Of a stretch of DNA of 37,561 nt, positions 7,833 through 14,805 are shown one piece after another (position 1 is the first letter of the stretch; each line of letters begins with the position of its first letter). This DNA comes from an uncultured Actinomycetes bacterium. GTDB lineage: Bacteria; Actinomycetota; Actinomycetes; Nanopelagicales; Nanopelagicaceae. Below the pieces are notes generated by a model that searched no databases, was not told the DNA's origin, and worked only from the letters and a program-made list of their open reading frames with translations. The stretch is taken from assembly GCA_903918325.1 (NCBI GenBank), contig CAIXDY010000035.1, positions 1 to 37,561 on the forward strand, written 5' to 3'. Made by a program: the position numbers and the translations under genes.

Positions 7833-9019
7833 GTGAAGAGGTCACTGCCCAAGCAACGATCCTTCATGTTGATATGGATGCATTTTTTGCATCAGTTGCC
7901 GAGCGCGATAATCCAGAGTTAAAAGGTAAGGCCGTAGTTATCGGTATGGGCGCACGTGGCGTTGTATCGGCGGCAAACTATGAAGCCCGCAAATTTGGTA
8001 TTCACTCGGCAATGCCGGTGGGCCGCGCACGTCGCTTAGCACCACATGCAATTTTCTTGCCAGTTGATATGCCGCGCTATCAAGAAGTCTCCGAACATGT
8101 CATGGAAATCTTCCAAAGCTTTACGCCATGGGTAGAACCGATTTCATTAGATGAGGCTTTTTTAGATGTAACTGGTTCGCAAAAATTACTGGGGACTGGC
8201 CGCGAAATTGCTGCAGCGATTCGCAAGAAAGTAGAGGATCAAGAGGGCATCACGTGTTCAGTAGGAATTGCACCTTCTAAGTTCATTGCAAAGTTAGCTT
8301 CGGCGCACTGCAAACCAAATGGAATGTTAGAGATAACTGCCGATCGCATTCTTACTTTTTTACATCCATTGCCGATTCAAGCAATGTGGGGAGTGGGGCC
8401 TAAAACCGCTGAAGTACTTGAACGGCTTGGTCTTCGCACCATTGAAGATATTGCAAAGCTACCTCGGACAACATTAATTCGCGCTTTAGGTGAAGCTAAT
8501 GGAGCCTCGTTGTATGAACTGGCATGGGGGCGCGATTACCGGGATGTAACACCGGAAGAGCCCGATCGCAGTATCAGCGCCGCTGAAACTTTTCCGCAAG
8601 ATTTAGATAACCCAGAAGAGATCCTTACCGAATTTTTGCGGCTGACAGAACGCGCTACTGCCAGATTGCGCGACCGTGAATTATTTGCAAAGACAATAAG
8701 CATCAAAGTGCGCTTTGCTGACTTCTCAACAATTAATCGCAGCAAAACTTTGCCGCTACCAATTGACAGTACTCACGATGTGTATGACGTAGTACGCCAG
8801 CTCTACCAAGCACTTCGCATCGAGAAAGCCAGACTTCGTTTAGTGGGAGTGTCACTGGAGAATTTGAGCCACGGTGCACCTGTGCAGTTAGTGCTCGGCG
8901 AGCGCGAAATAGGGTGGCGACAAGCTGAAGGAGCTATGGATAAGGCCCGTGCGCGCTTTGGACGCGGAAGTGTGCGCCCAGCCCGCCTGATAAAGAGCAG
9001 TGAAGAGGATGAGGATTAG
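7829..9019 (+). CDS. dinB: Y-family DNA polymerase IV (DinB type)
   Basis: A 396-residue translesion polymerase. The start is ATG 7829, overlapping the dnaE2 stop as ATGA; an in-frame ATG 30 bases upstream would add ten poor residues. Catalytic acidic residues are intact: Asp15 in HVDMDAFF and Asp108-Glu109 in SLDEAF, with Phe20 at the steric-gate position. The helix-hairpin-helix segment MWGVGPKTAEVLERLGL and a little-finger domain follow. QLVLG near the C-terminus could be a weak clamp-binding motif. The intact active site separates it from ImuB, the catalytically dead relative that partners DnaE2 in mycobacteria and many proteobacteria. Placement behind dnaE2 and the LexA box predicts SOS induction, unlike the unregulated DinB of some actinobacteria. 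Confidence 0.92.
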   Translation: MSEEVTAQATILHVDMDAFFASVAERDNPELKGKAVVIGMGARGVVSAANYEARKFGIHSAMPVGRARRLAPHAIFLPVDMPRYQEVSEHVMEIFQSFTPWVEPISLDEAFLDVTGSQKLLGTGREIAAAIRKKVEDQEGITCSVGIAPSKFIAKLASAHCKPNGMLEITADRILTFLHPLPIQAMWGVGPKTAEVLERLGLRTIEDIAKLPRTTLIRALGEANGASLYELAWGRDYRDVTPEEPDRSISAAETFPQDLDNPEEILTEFLRLTERATARLRDRELFAKTISIKVRFADFSTINRSKTLPLPIDSTHDVYDVVRQLYQALRIEKARLRLVGVSLENLSHGAPVQLVLGEREIGWRQAEGAMDKARARFGRGSVRPARLIKSSEEDED

Positions 9020-9051
9020 TTTTTAAGTAGCCAGAGCGCATGTCTGTGTTC

Positions 9052-9063
9052 TATTGTTGGCCC
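9052..9063 (+). promoter_or_regulatory. -10 element and leaderless start for the DUF3040 gene
   Basis: TATTGT at 9052-9057 (TAnnnT type) is followed by six bases and then the ATG at 9064, so transcription probably starts at or next to the start codon. No Shine-Dalgarno sequence is present. The same spacing recurs before sepF, the TraR-type gene and hisD. Confidence 0.5.
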
Positions 9064-9405
9064 ATGCCGTTGTCAGATCACGAAAAGCGAATGCTTCAAG
9101 AGATGGAAGCTGCCCTCATGACTGAGGATCCACGCTTAGTTTCTGCCCTTTCCGGGGATGCTAAGCCTTTAGGTCGTAACCGCATTCTCCTTGGCCTAGC
9201 TCTTATTGTTCTCGGCATCGTTGTTCTCTTTGGCGGCCTTATTGCAAAGCTGACACCAGTTGGCGTTCTCGGTTTCATCATCGCGCTAGGTGGGGTAATC
9301 ACAGCTATCTCTTCCATGGGACGGCCGTCATTGCCCAAGGGCAAGGGTGGATCAAAGCTCGGCGCTCGCATGGAACAACGGTGGGATAAGCGCAATAACC
9401 AGTAA
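9064..9405 (+). CDS. DUF3040 family membrane protein
   Basis: A 113-residue protein. The start MPLSDHEKRMLQEME at 9064 matches the usual beginning of actinobacterial DUF3040 proteins; an ATG 24 bases upstream would add eight unlikely residues. Two adjacent membrane helices (about residues 41-60 and 63-82) separate an acidic N-terminal segment from a basic, glycine-rich tail ending KLGARMEQRWDKRNNQ. The function of DUF3040 is not known. The gene is commonly found just before mraZ, as here, which hints at an envelope or division link. It is a single-gene unit with its own leaderless promoter and a strong terminator. Confidence 0.85.
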   Translation: MPLSDHEKRMLQEMEAALMTEDPRLVSALSGDAKPLGRNRILLGLALIVLGIVVLFGGLIAKLTPVGVLGFIIALGGVITAISSMGRPSLPKGKGGSKLGARMEQRWDKRNNQ

Positions 9406-9428
9406 ATAGTTCGTAGGTTTCACATCCA

Positions 9429-9453
9429 GGGCTCCCGAAAGGGGGCCCTTTTT
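9429..9453 (+). terminator. Rho-independent terminator after the DUF3040 gene
   Basis: GGGCTCCC at 9429-9436 pairs with GGGGGCCC at 9441-9448 around a GAAA tetraloop (one G-U pair), followed by TTTTT at 9449-9453. It insulates the dcw cluster from upstream transcription. Confidence 0.93.
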
Positions 9454-9465
9454 CATGCTCAGAAG

Positions 9466-9542
9466 CGGTGGGGGCCGATGGGGGCAAAGGGGAAAATAGT
9501 GGCGAAAGGTGGTTGAAAAAGGAGGAAAGTGGAGTAAAGTGG
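9466..9542 (+). promoter_or_regulatory. MraZ operator: array of 10-bp-phased boxes
   Basis: From 9486 six direct repeats follow at exactly ten-base steps: AAAGGGG (9486), ATAGTGG (9496), AAGGTGG (9506), AAAAAGG (9516), AAAGTGG (9526) and AAAGTGG (9536). Two weaker units, CGGTGGG (9466) and CGATGGG (9476), keep the same phase. MraZ is known to bind short G-rich direct repeats with 10-bp periodicity upstream of its own gene and so autoregulate the dcw operon; three or four repeats are usual. One box per helical turn would place a ring-shaped MraZ on one face of the DNA. Confidence 0.85.
9513..9540 (+). promoter_or_regulatory. Candidate mraZ/dcw promoter inside the MraZ array
   Basis: TTGAAA at 9513-9518 and TAAAGT at 9535-9540, 16 bases apart, fit -35 and -10 boxes. 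The -35 overlaps the most degenerate repeat unit (box at 9516) and the -10 overlaps the last unit, so bound MraZ would block RNA polymerase directly. A start near 9547 would leave a leader of about 50 nt containing AAGGGGG before the mraZ ATG. Confidence 0.6.
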
Positions 9543-9595
9543 GGAATTAAGCGCGGAAAGTAAGCGCAGCGAACCTGGGGAAGGGGGCGCTGAAA

Positions 9596-10027
9596 ATGTT
9601 TCTTGGCACCCACGAGCCACGTCTTGATGACAAAGGTCGCCTGATTTTGCCCGCGAAGTTTCGCGAAGAGTTAGCTGCAGGTTTAGTTATTACTAAAGGC
9701 CAAGAACGTTGTCTTTATGTTTTTCCATCACATGAGTTTTCTGTAATTACCGAAACGCTAAAACAAGCGCCAGTCACTGCGAAATCAGCACGCGATTACA
9801 TGCGTGTGATGTTTGCAGGTGCACACGATGAAATTCCAGATCGCCAAGGTCGCGTAACTATTCCGCAAGGGCTTCGTACATATGCAGGTCTTGAAAAAGA
9901 TTGCATTGTTATTGGTGCAAATACTCGCGTTGAAATTTGGGATGCAACTTCTTGGAATGAATATCTAGCAGATCGCGAAAAGGGTTTTGCTGATGTTTCA
10001 GAGGAGGTATTCCCGGGCTTGTTCTAA
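9596..10027 (+). CDS. mraZ: Transcriptional regulator MraZ
   Basis: A 143-residue, full-length MraZ, the first gene of the dcw cluster. It carries two AbrB-like SpoVT domains: residues about 1-50 (FLGTHEPRLDDKGRLILPAKFRE) and 75-120 (AGAHDEIPDRQGRVTIPQGLR), each with the DxxGRhxhP core. MraZ forms a ring that binds direct repeats in its own promoter; those repeats lie just upstream at 9466-9542. An AAGGGGG ribosome binding site lies about eight bases before the ATG. It is separated from rsmH by 154 bases that hold a structured RNA. Confidence 0.97.
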   Translation: MFLGTHEPRLDDKGRLILPAKFREELAAGLVITKGQERCLYVFPSHEFSVITETLKQAPVTAKSARDYMRVMFAGAHDEIPDRQGRVTIPQGLRTYAGLEKDCIVIGANTRVEIWDATSWNEYLADREKGFADVSEEVFPGLF

Positions 10028-10040
10028 CTCTCTCGTTTGT

Positions 10041-10120
10041 GGCCACCGCCGACCTTTCGAAAATATCGGCGCCCCTTCCCCGGCGCCGCTATCAAACAGA
10101 TCCGTCGGCCGGCGGTGACC
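10041..10120 (+). ncRNA. Structured leader fitting the actinobacterial mraW RNA motif
   Basis: The mraZ-rsmH gap folds into a nested hairpin. The outer arms are 10041-10051 and 10110-10120 (GGCCACCGCCG with CGGCGGTGACC, one mismatch). The inner arms are CGGCGCC at 10067-10073 and GGCGCCG at 10082-10088, closing an eight-base loop CCTTCCCC. The position (5' of mraW/rsmH), the phylum and the C-rich CUUCCCC loop agree with what I remember of the mraW RNA motif, a conserved actinobacterial leader of unknown ligand. It ends 61 bases before the rsmH ATG and does not cover its ribosome binding site. Assignment to the named family is from memory; the helices are seen directly. Confidence 0.72.
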
Positions 10121-10181
10121 AGAGATGAGAGCACTGCAGTAAAGAAGAAAGTTCGAATCGCTTAATTGAAAGGGGGAAGAT

Positions 10182-11135
10182 ATGACTAGCAATATTGCAC
10201 ATGTATCTGTGATGCGCGATCGTTGTATTGATTTATTGACCCCTGCAATTACCGCAGCTACACATCCAGTTGTTGTTGATGCAACCCTTGGTTTTGGCGG
10301 ACACACTGAAGCGTTACTTACTAAATTTCCACATTTAACCGTCATTGGAATCGATCGCGATACTGATGCACTTGCGGCAGCAACTGCCCGCTTGGCACCA
10401 TTTTCTGATCGGCTACTGACATCACATGCAACTTTTGATGCTATTGCAGATGTAGTCGCCTCACATGGTTTCACAAAAATCGACGGCGCTTTATTTGATC
10501 TCGGTGTCTCATCAATGCAATTGGATCAAAGCGAACGTGGTTTCTCTTATTCTCAGGATGCTCCACTTGATATGCGCATGGACCGCACCCAATCTTTGAC
10601 TGCGGCAGAGATTGTCAATACATATGCACCAGGGCAATTAGTAAAGATTCTGCGCACATATGGTGAAGAAAAGTTTGCAACTCGAGTTGTTGAATCAATC
10701 GTTAAAGCTCGTGCCATTGCACCGTTGAATTCAACGTCGCATTTAGCTGCACTAGTAAAAGATGCGATTCCTGCAGCTACGCGTCGTACAGGTGGAAATC
10801 CAGCAAAGCGTACTTTCCAAGCACTTCGTATCGAAACTAATGATGAATTAGGTGCAATTACGCGCGCGCTTCCCGCAGCTCTGAGTTTGCTCAATGTCGG
10901 CGCACGTCTAGTGGTGATGTCTTTTCAGTCTCTAGAAGATCGAATTGTTAAAGAGCTTTTCATTGCATCAACTACTTCAGGAACTCCACGCAATCTTCCT
11001 TTTGAACTTCCAGAATTTGCCGCCAAATTTTCACTTGTAGTTCGCGGAAGTGAAACACCAACTGAACAAGAACTCAACGAGAACCCACGCTCGGCATCAG
11101 TTCGTTTGCGTGCAATCGAAAGGATAGCTGCATAA
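10182..11135 (+). CDS. rsmH: 16S rRNA (cytosine(1402)-N(4))-methyltransferase RsmH (MraW)
   Basis: A 317-residue SAM-dependent methyltransferase that modifies C1402 of 16S rRNA in the ribosomal P site. The SAM-binding VVDATLGFGGHTEALL motif lies near residues 29-44, followed by the family signatures ALFDLGVSSMQLDQSERGFS and DAPLDMRMD, and the C-terminal VVMSFQSLEDRIVK block. AGGGGG six bases before the ATG is a clear ribosome binding site. The 154-base gap before it holds the mraW-type RNA leader. Its stop overlaps the ftsL start (TAATG at 11133-11137). Confidence 0.97.
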   Translation: MTSNIAHVSVMRDRCIDLLTPAITAATHPVVVDATLGFGGHTEALLTKFPHLTVIGIDRDTDALAAATARLAPFSDRLLTSHATFDAIADVVASHGFTKIDGALFDLGVSSMQLDQSERGFSYSQDAPLDMRMDRTQSLTAAEIVNTYAPGQLVKILRTYGEEKFATRVVESIVKARAIAPLNSTSHLAALVKDAIPAATRRTGGNPAKRTFQALRIETNDELGAITRALPAALSLLNVGARLVVMSFQSLEDRIVKELFIASTTSGTPRNLPFELPEFAAKFSLVVRGSETPTEQELNENPRSASVRLRAIERIAA

Positions 11136-11542
11136 TGGCCATGACCGCTTTCGCTCCAGCGATTACACGTTCTCGAGAAAAGATTGTTACAAAGACGGCT
11201 GAAGTTGCACTCAAACTTGTTCCAGATGCATCGGCTGATACACAAGAGAGTCGTAAGTATTTTGCTAAATTTGTTTCAGTAATTGGTGTTTTCACTCTTC
11301 TGTTTTTGCTTTTTATTAATACTTTATTAGCCCAGGATGCTTTTACCTTAAGCCATCTTAAAGTTGAAGCCAAGATGGTCAGTGATCAGCGCGAAGCCAT
11401 TGCGCGCCAAATGGATAATCTTTCTTCACCTGAAAATCTTGCAAAAGCTGCTACTGCGCTAGGCATGAAACCATCTGATAGCCCAACATATTTAAATCTC
11501 GATCAAGTTGTAGATACCCAGAAAGTTACAACGCATGGGTAA
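11135..11542 (+). CDS. ftsL: FtsL-like cell division membrane protein
   Basis: A 135-residue bitopic protein: a basic cytoplasmic N-terminus, one membrane helix at about residues 44-65 (FAKFVSVIGVFTLLFLLFINTLL) and a periplasm-facing coiled coil (LKVEAKMVSDQREAIARQMDNL). The tail has the SPENLAKAATALGMKPSDSPTYL pattern of septum proteins that pair with FtsB/DivIC. The sequence is poorly conserved, as usual for FtsL, so the call rests on topology plus position between rsmH and ftsI. It overlaps rsmH by one base and ftsI by eight, implying translational coupling. Confidence 0.85.
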   Translation: MAMTAFAPAITRSREKIVTKTAEVALKLVPDASADTQESRKYFAKFVSVIGVFTLLFLLFINTLLAQDAFTLSHLKVEAKMVSDQREAIARQMDNLSSPENLAKAATALGMKPSDSPTYLNLDQVVDTQKVTTHG

Positions 11543-13334
11543 TTTCTCTCTCACACATAATCGAATTCGAAGCCTGATATTTGTTATGGCTTTGGTTATG
11601 TTTCTATTTGGACTGCGCTTAGTTCAAGTTCAAGCGGTTCAAGCAGGGGAGTATCGAGCACGTGCAGTAAATGAAATGGAAAATACAAAATCCTTGCCAG
11701 CGCCTCGAGGAGTAATTACCGATATAAATGGCGTTGCTTTCGCACGCAGCGTTGCGGCAATCAGCATCGTTGTGGATCAAACTCAAATTACTGATCCAGC
11801 GCGAGTAGCCAATTTTGTCGCTCCTATAGTGGGATTAACTGCTGCCGAAGTTCAAGCAAGCATTTCGGGTACTCGCAAATGGAATATGGTTTTGCAAAAT
11901 GGGCAACCAGCTGTGTGGCGCAAACTTTCGGCAGCCCTTGCTGATTACAACGCGCCACTTCCGGCAATGAGCCCACAAAGAATTATTGGGTTTTATCCAG
12001 AGCGTGGATATATTCGTGACTATCCATCAGGTTCCTTAATTGCTTCCTTAATTGGTTTCGTCAACCGCGCGGGTGTTGGCGCAACGGGACTTGAATCAAG
12101 CATGAACTCAGTGATTTCCGGGGTGGATGGCAAGTATTCATTTGCTAATGGTTACGGCGCTGAAATTCCGGGATCGCAATCTGAAATTATTCCTGCACAA
12201 AGCGGAACTTCAGTTCGTTTAACTATAGATCGCGATGTGCAGTGGGTAGCAGAAGCTGCAATTGCCCAAGCAGTTAAAGCATCTGGGGCAATCAGTGGCA
12301 CAGTCATTGTGATGAACCCTAAAACGGGAGAAATTTTGGCGCATGCAACTGCACCTACATTTGATCCTAATAACACGTCAAAAGTTTCTTTAGCTGCCAT
12401 GCGAAATCCTTCGGTACAAGATGTTTATGAACCAGGTTCAACGGGCAAAGTAATGACTATGTCGGCTGCGATCGAAGAAAAGAAAGTTACTCCGGATACT
12501 GTCTTTACGGTTCCTTACGCGCTTTCACGCGCAGGTTCTATATTCCGCGATCACCAAAAACATGCGACGCTGCGATTAACGACTTCAGGAATTTTGGCAG
12601 AATCAAGCAACACTGGCTCAATTCAAGTAGGAGAACTACTTTCACATGATGTTCTGTATTCATATTTAACTAAATTCGGTGTTGGAACAAAAACTGGATC
12701 TGGATTGCCTGGCGAATCAGCAGGAATTTTGCCTAAAGTTGCGAGTTGGTCGGGCACTACAGCACCAACGGTGGCATTTGGTCAGGGCTATTCCTTAACT
12801 GCCATGCAAGCCACAAGTATTTTTGCAACTATTGCAAATGATGGTGTGCGAGTTTCCCCAACTGTAATTGCTGGAACTAGTGATGCAAGCGGAAATTTCA
12901 CTCCGGCCGCGGGACGGACAAGCCAACGCGTGATAAGTGCCGAGACTGCACAAACTATGCGATTGATGATGGAGAGTGTTGTTTCAGCAAATGGAACCGC
13001 TCCGACCGCAGCAATTCCCGGTTACCGCGTGGCCGGAAAGACTGGAACTGCAATGCGCGTAGATGATTCTTGCGGTTGCTATCGCGGATATACCGCCTCA
13101 TTTATTGGTTTTGCTCCGGCAGATAAACCAGCTTATGTAATCAGCGTGACGATTCAGGATCCAAAAGGTTTGCACTGGGGTGGAGCTCTTGGTGGGCCAG
13201 TGTTTAAGAAAGTTATGACTTTTGTTTTACAAAGCCGACACATCGCTCCAACAGGAACCACAATTGTGCCCGTTGCCTTAAATGAGAAAGAACTTCTAGC
13301 TAAGAAGGCTGCGAATGCAACGGCCACTAAATAG
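11535..13334 (+). CDS. ftsI: Division-specific penicillin-binding protein FtsI (PBP3)
   Basis: A 599-residue class B penicillin-binding protein, the septal peptidoglycan transpeptidase that works with FtsW. One N-terminal membrane helix (about residues 11-31) is followed by the non-catalytic pedestal (APRGVITDINGVAFARS), then the transpeptidase domain. Active-site motifs are complete: Ser302-Thr-Gly-Lys305, Ser357-Ser-Asn359 and Lys502-Thr-Gly504. After KTG comes a short insertion with two cysteines (DDSCGCYRGYTASF) that could form a disulfide. The gene overlaps ftsL by eight bases and murE by twenty. Confidence 0.96.
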   Translation: MGNFSLTHNRIRSLIFVMALVMFLFGLRLVQVQAVQAGEYRARAVNEMENTKSLPAPRGVITDINGVAFARSVAAISIVVDQTQITDPARVANFVAPIVGLTAAEVQASISGTRKWNMVLQNGQPAVWRKLSAALADYNAPLPAMSPQRIIGFYPERGYIRDYPSGSLIASLIGFVNRAGVGATGLESSMNSVISGVDGKYSFANGYGAEIPGSQSEIIPAQSGTSVRLTIDRDVQWVAEAAIAQAVKASGAISGTVIVMNPKTGEILAHATAPTFDPNNTSKVSLAAMRNPSVQDVYEPGSTGKVMTMSAAIEEKKVTPDTVFTVPYALSRAGSIFRDHQKHATLRLTTSGILAESSNTGSIQVGELLSHDVLYSYLTKFGVGTKTGSGLPGESAGILPKVASWSGTTAPTVAFGQGYSLTAMQATSIFATIANDGVRVSPTVIAGTSDASGNFTPAAGRTSQRVISAETAQTMRLMMESVVSANGTAPTAAIPGYRVAGKTGTAMRVDDSCGCYRGYTASFIGFAPADKPAYVISVTIQDPKGLHWGGALGGPVFKKVMTFVLQSRHIAPTGTTIVPVALNEKELLAKKAANATATK

Positions 13335-14805
13335 CAACAATAAAAAACTTAGCGCTTTGGCCGCCATTATTGGTGCTGATTGTGAAGTGAGTGAAATTAG
13401 TTCTATTGAAATTTCTGGGATAACGCAATCAAGTAGTGCAGTCACAACGGGAGATCTTTTCATCGCTCTGCCCGGACAAAATCACCACGGTGCTCAGTTT
13501 GCAGCCGATGCGATTTCTCGGGGAGCAGTTGCAGTTTTAACCGATGCCGAAGGCGCAGCGCAGATCAAAGGAATTCCAGTTTTGATTTCCAGTAATCCGC
13601 GCCGTGCTGCAGGCATCGCAAGTGCTTGGTTTTATTCCGAACCAATGCGCGATCTGTATAGCGTGGGTGTGACTGGGACAAATGGTAAGACGACAGTTAC
13701 AACGCTCTTACATCAGATCATGACAAGTGCCGGACGCGACAGTGGATTGATTGGAACTGTTGAAGTGCGCATCGGATCTGAGTCAATAGCAAGTAAGCGA
13801 ACAACCCCGGAGAGTAGTGATTTACAAGCACTCTCTGCCGTTATGCGCGAGCGTCATATGCGAAATTTAGTAATGGAAGTTTCAAGCCATGCAATAACTT
13901 TAGAACGAATTCGGGGTAGCCACTTCGCTGTTGTCGGATTTACTAATCTTTCCCAGGACCACTTGGACTTTCATAAGGATATGGAAGATTATTTCCAAGC
14001 AAAAGCTAAATTATTCACTTTTGAATACGGAGATTTAGCGGTTATTAATATTGACGATACATATGGCAAGCGCTTAGCGGCGCAAACTGAATTACCGGTT
14101 CTGACTGTGTCCCGGTTAGATACCCAGGCTAACTGGCACTTCAGTGCAATTACCTCAGATTATGTTGGAGCGTCAGTATCCATACGAGGCAGTGGCGGGA
14201 TTTTAATTGAGGGTAAAACGCAGTTACATGGCGGATTTAATTACGACAACTTATTAATGGCAGTTGCGATAGCGGTGGAAAGTGGAATTGATCCCATTGA
14301 TATCGCCGCAATCCTTCCTTCGCTCACTGGGGCCGCTGGCCGGCTTGAAGCGGTTAATCTTGGGCAGAATTTCACCGCGCTTGTCGATTATGCGCATTCA
14401 CCAGATGCAGTTAAAAGAGTGTTAGAAACCGCGCATGAAATTAGCGATGGAAAAGTCATTGCAGTTTTAGGCTGCGGGGGAGATCGAGACAAAACTAAGC
14501 GGACTTTGATGGGACAGGTTCTGCATGAAGGTGCCGATATCGCTATTTATACAAGTGATAATCCACGCTCGGAAAAACCTGAAGAGATTTTGGTGCAGAT
14601 GGTGCTCGATATTCAAGTAACGCCGCCAAATGAAGTAATTGTCGATCGAGCACAAGCAATTCAAAGTGCAGTGAATTTAGCGCAAGCTGGCGACGTGGTA
14701 ATAATTTTGGGAAAGGGCCACGAAAAAGGCCAAGAAGTCGCGGGAATAGTGCATGAATTTGATGATCGAATTGAATTAGCTAAAGCAATTGAGGATAAAA
14801 AATGA
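13315..14805 (+). CDS. murE: UDP-MurNAc-tripeptide synthetase MurE (meso-diaminopimelate type)
   Basis: A 496-residue Mur ligase that adds the third amino acid to UDP-MurNAc-L-Ala-D-Glu in the cytoplasm. The ATP-binding loop TGTNGKTT is at about residues 120-127, and Asp415-Asn-Pro-Arg418 in SDNPRSEKPEEI is the signature for meso-diaminopimelate instead of lysine, predicting DAP-type peptidoglycan. The ATG at 13315 lies inside the ftsI 3' end (20-base overlap), and the N-terminus continues directly into the substrate-binding domain. The stop overlaps the murF start (ATGA). Confidence 0.97.
   Translation: MQRPLNSNNKKLSALAAIIGADCEVSEISSIEISGITQSSSAVTTGDLFIALPGQNHHGAQFAADAISRGAVAVLTDAEGAAQIKGIPVLISSNPRRAAGIASAWFYSEPMRDLYSVGVTGTNGKTTVTTLLHQIMTSAGRDSGLIGTVEVRIGSESIASKRTTPESSDLQALSAVMRERHMRNLVMEVSSHAITLERIRGSHFAVVGFTNLSQDHLDFHKDMEDYFQAKAKLFTFEYGDLAVINIDDTYGKRLAAQTELPVLTVSRLDTQANWHFSAITSDYVGASVSIRGSGGILIEGKTQLHGGFNYDNLLMAVAIAVESGIDPIDIAAILPSLTGAAGRLEAVNLGQNFTALVDYAHSPDAVKRVLETAHEISDGKVIAVLGCGGDRDKTKRTLMGQVLHEGADIAIYTSDNPRSEKPEEILVQMVLDIQVTPPNEVIVDRAQAIQSAVNLAQAGDVVIILGKGHEKGQEVAGIVHEFDDRIELAKAIEDKK

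Noticed and set aside
10150..10160. GTTCGAATC resembling a tRNA T-loop
   Set aside because: No acceptor, D or anticodon stems fit around it; it lies between the mraW leader and the rsmH start. The same string at 1617-1625 is inside the SulP gene.
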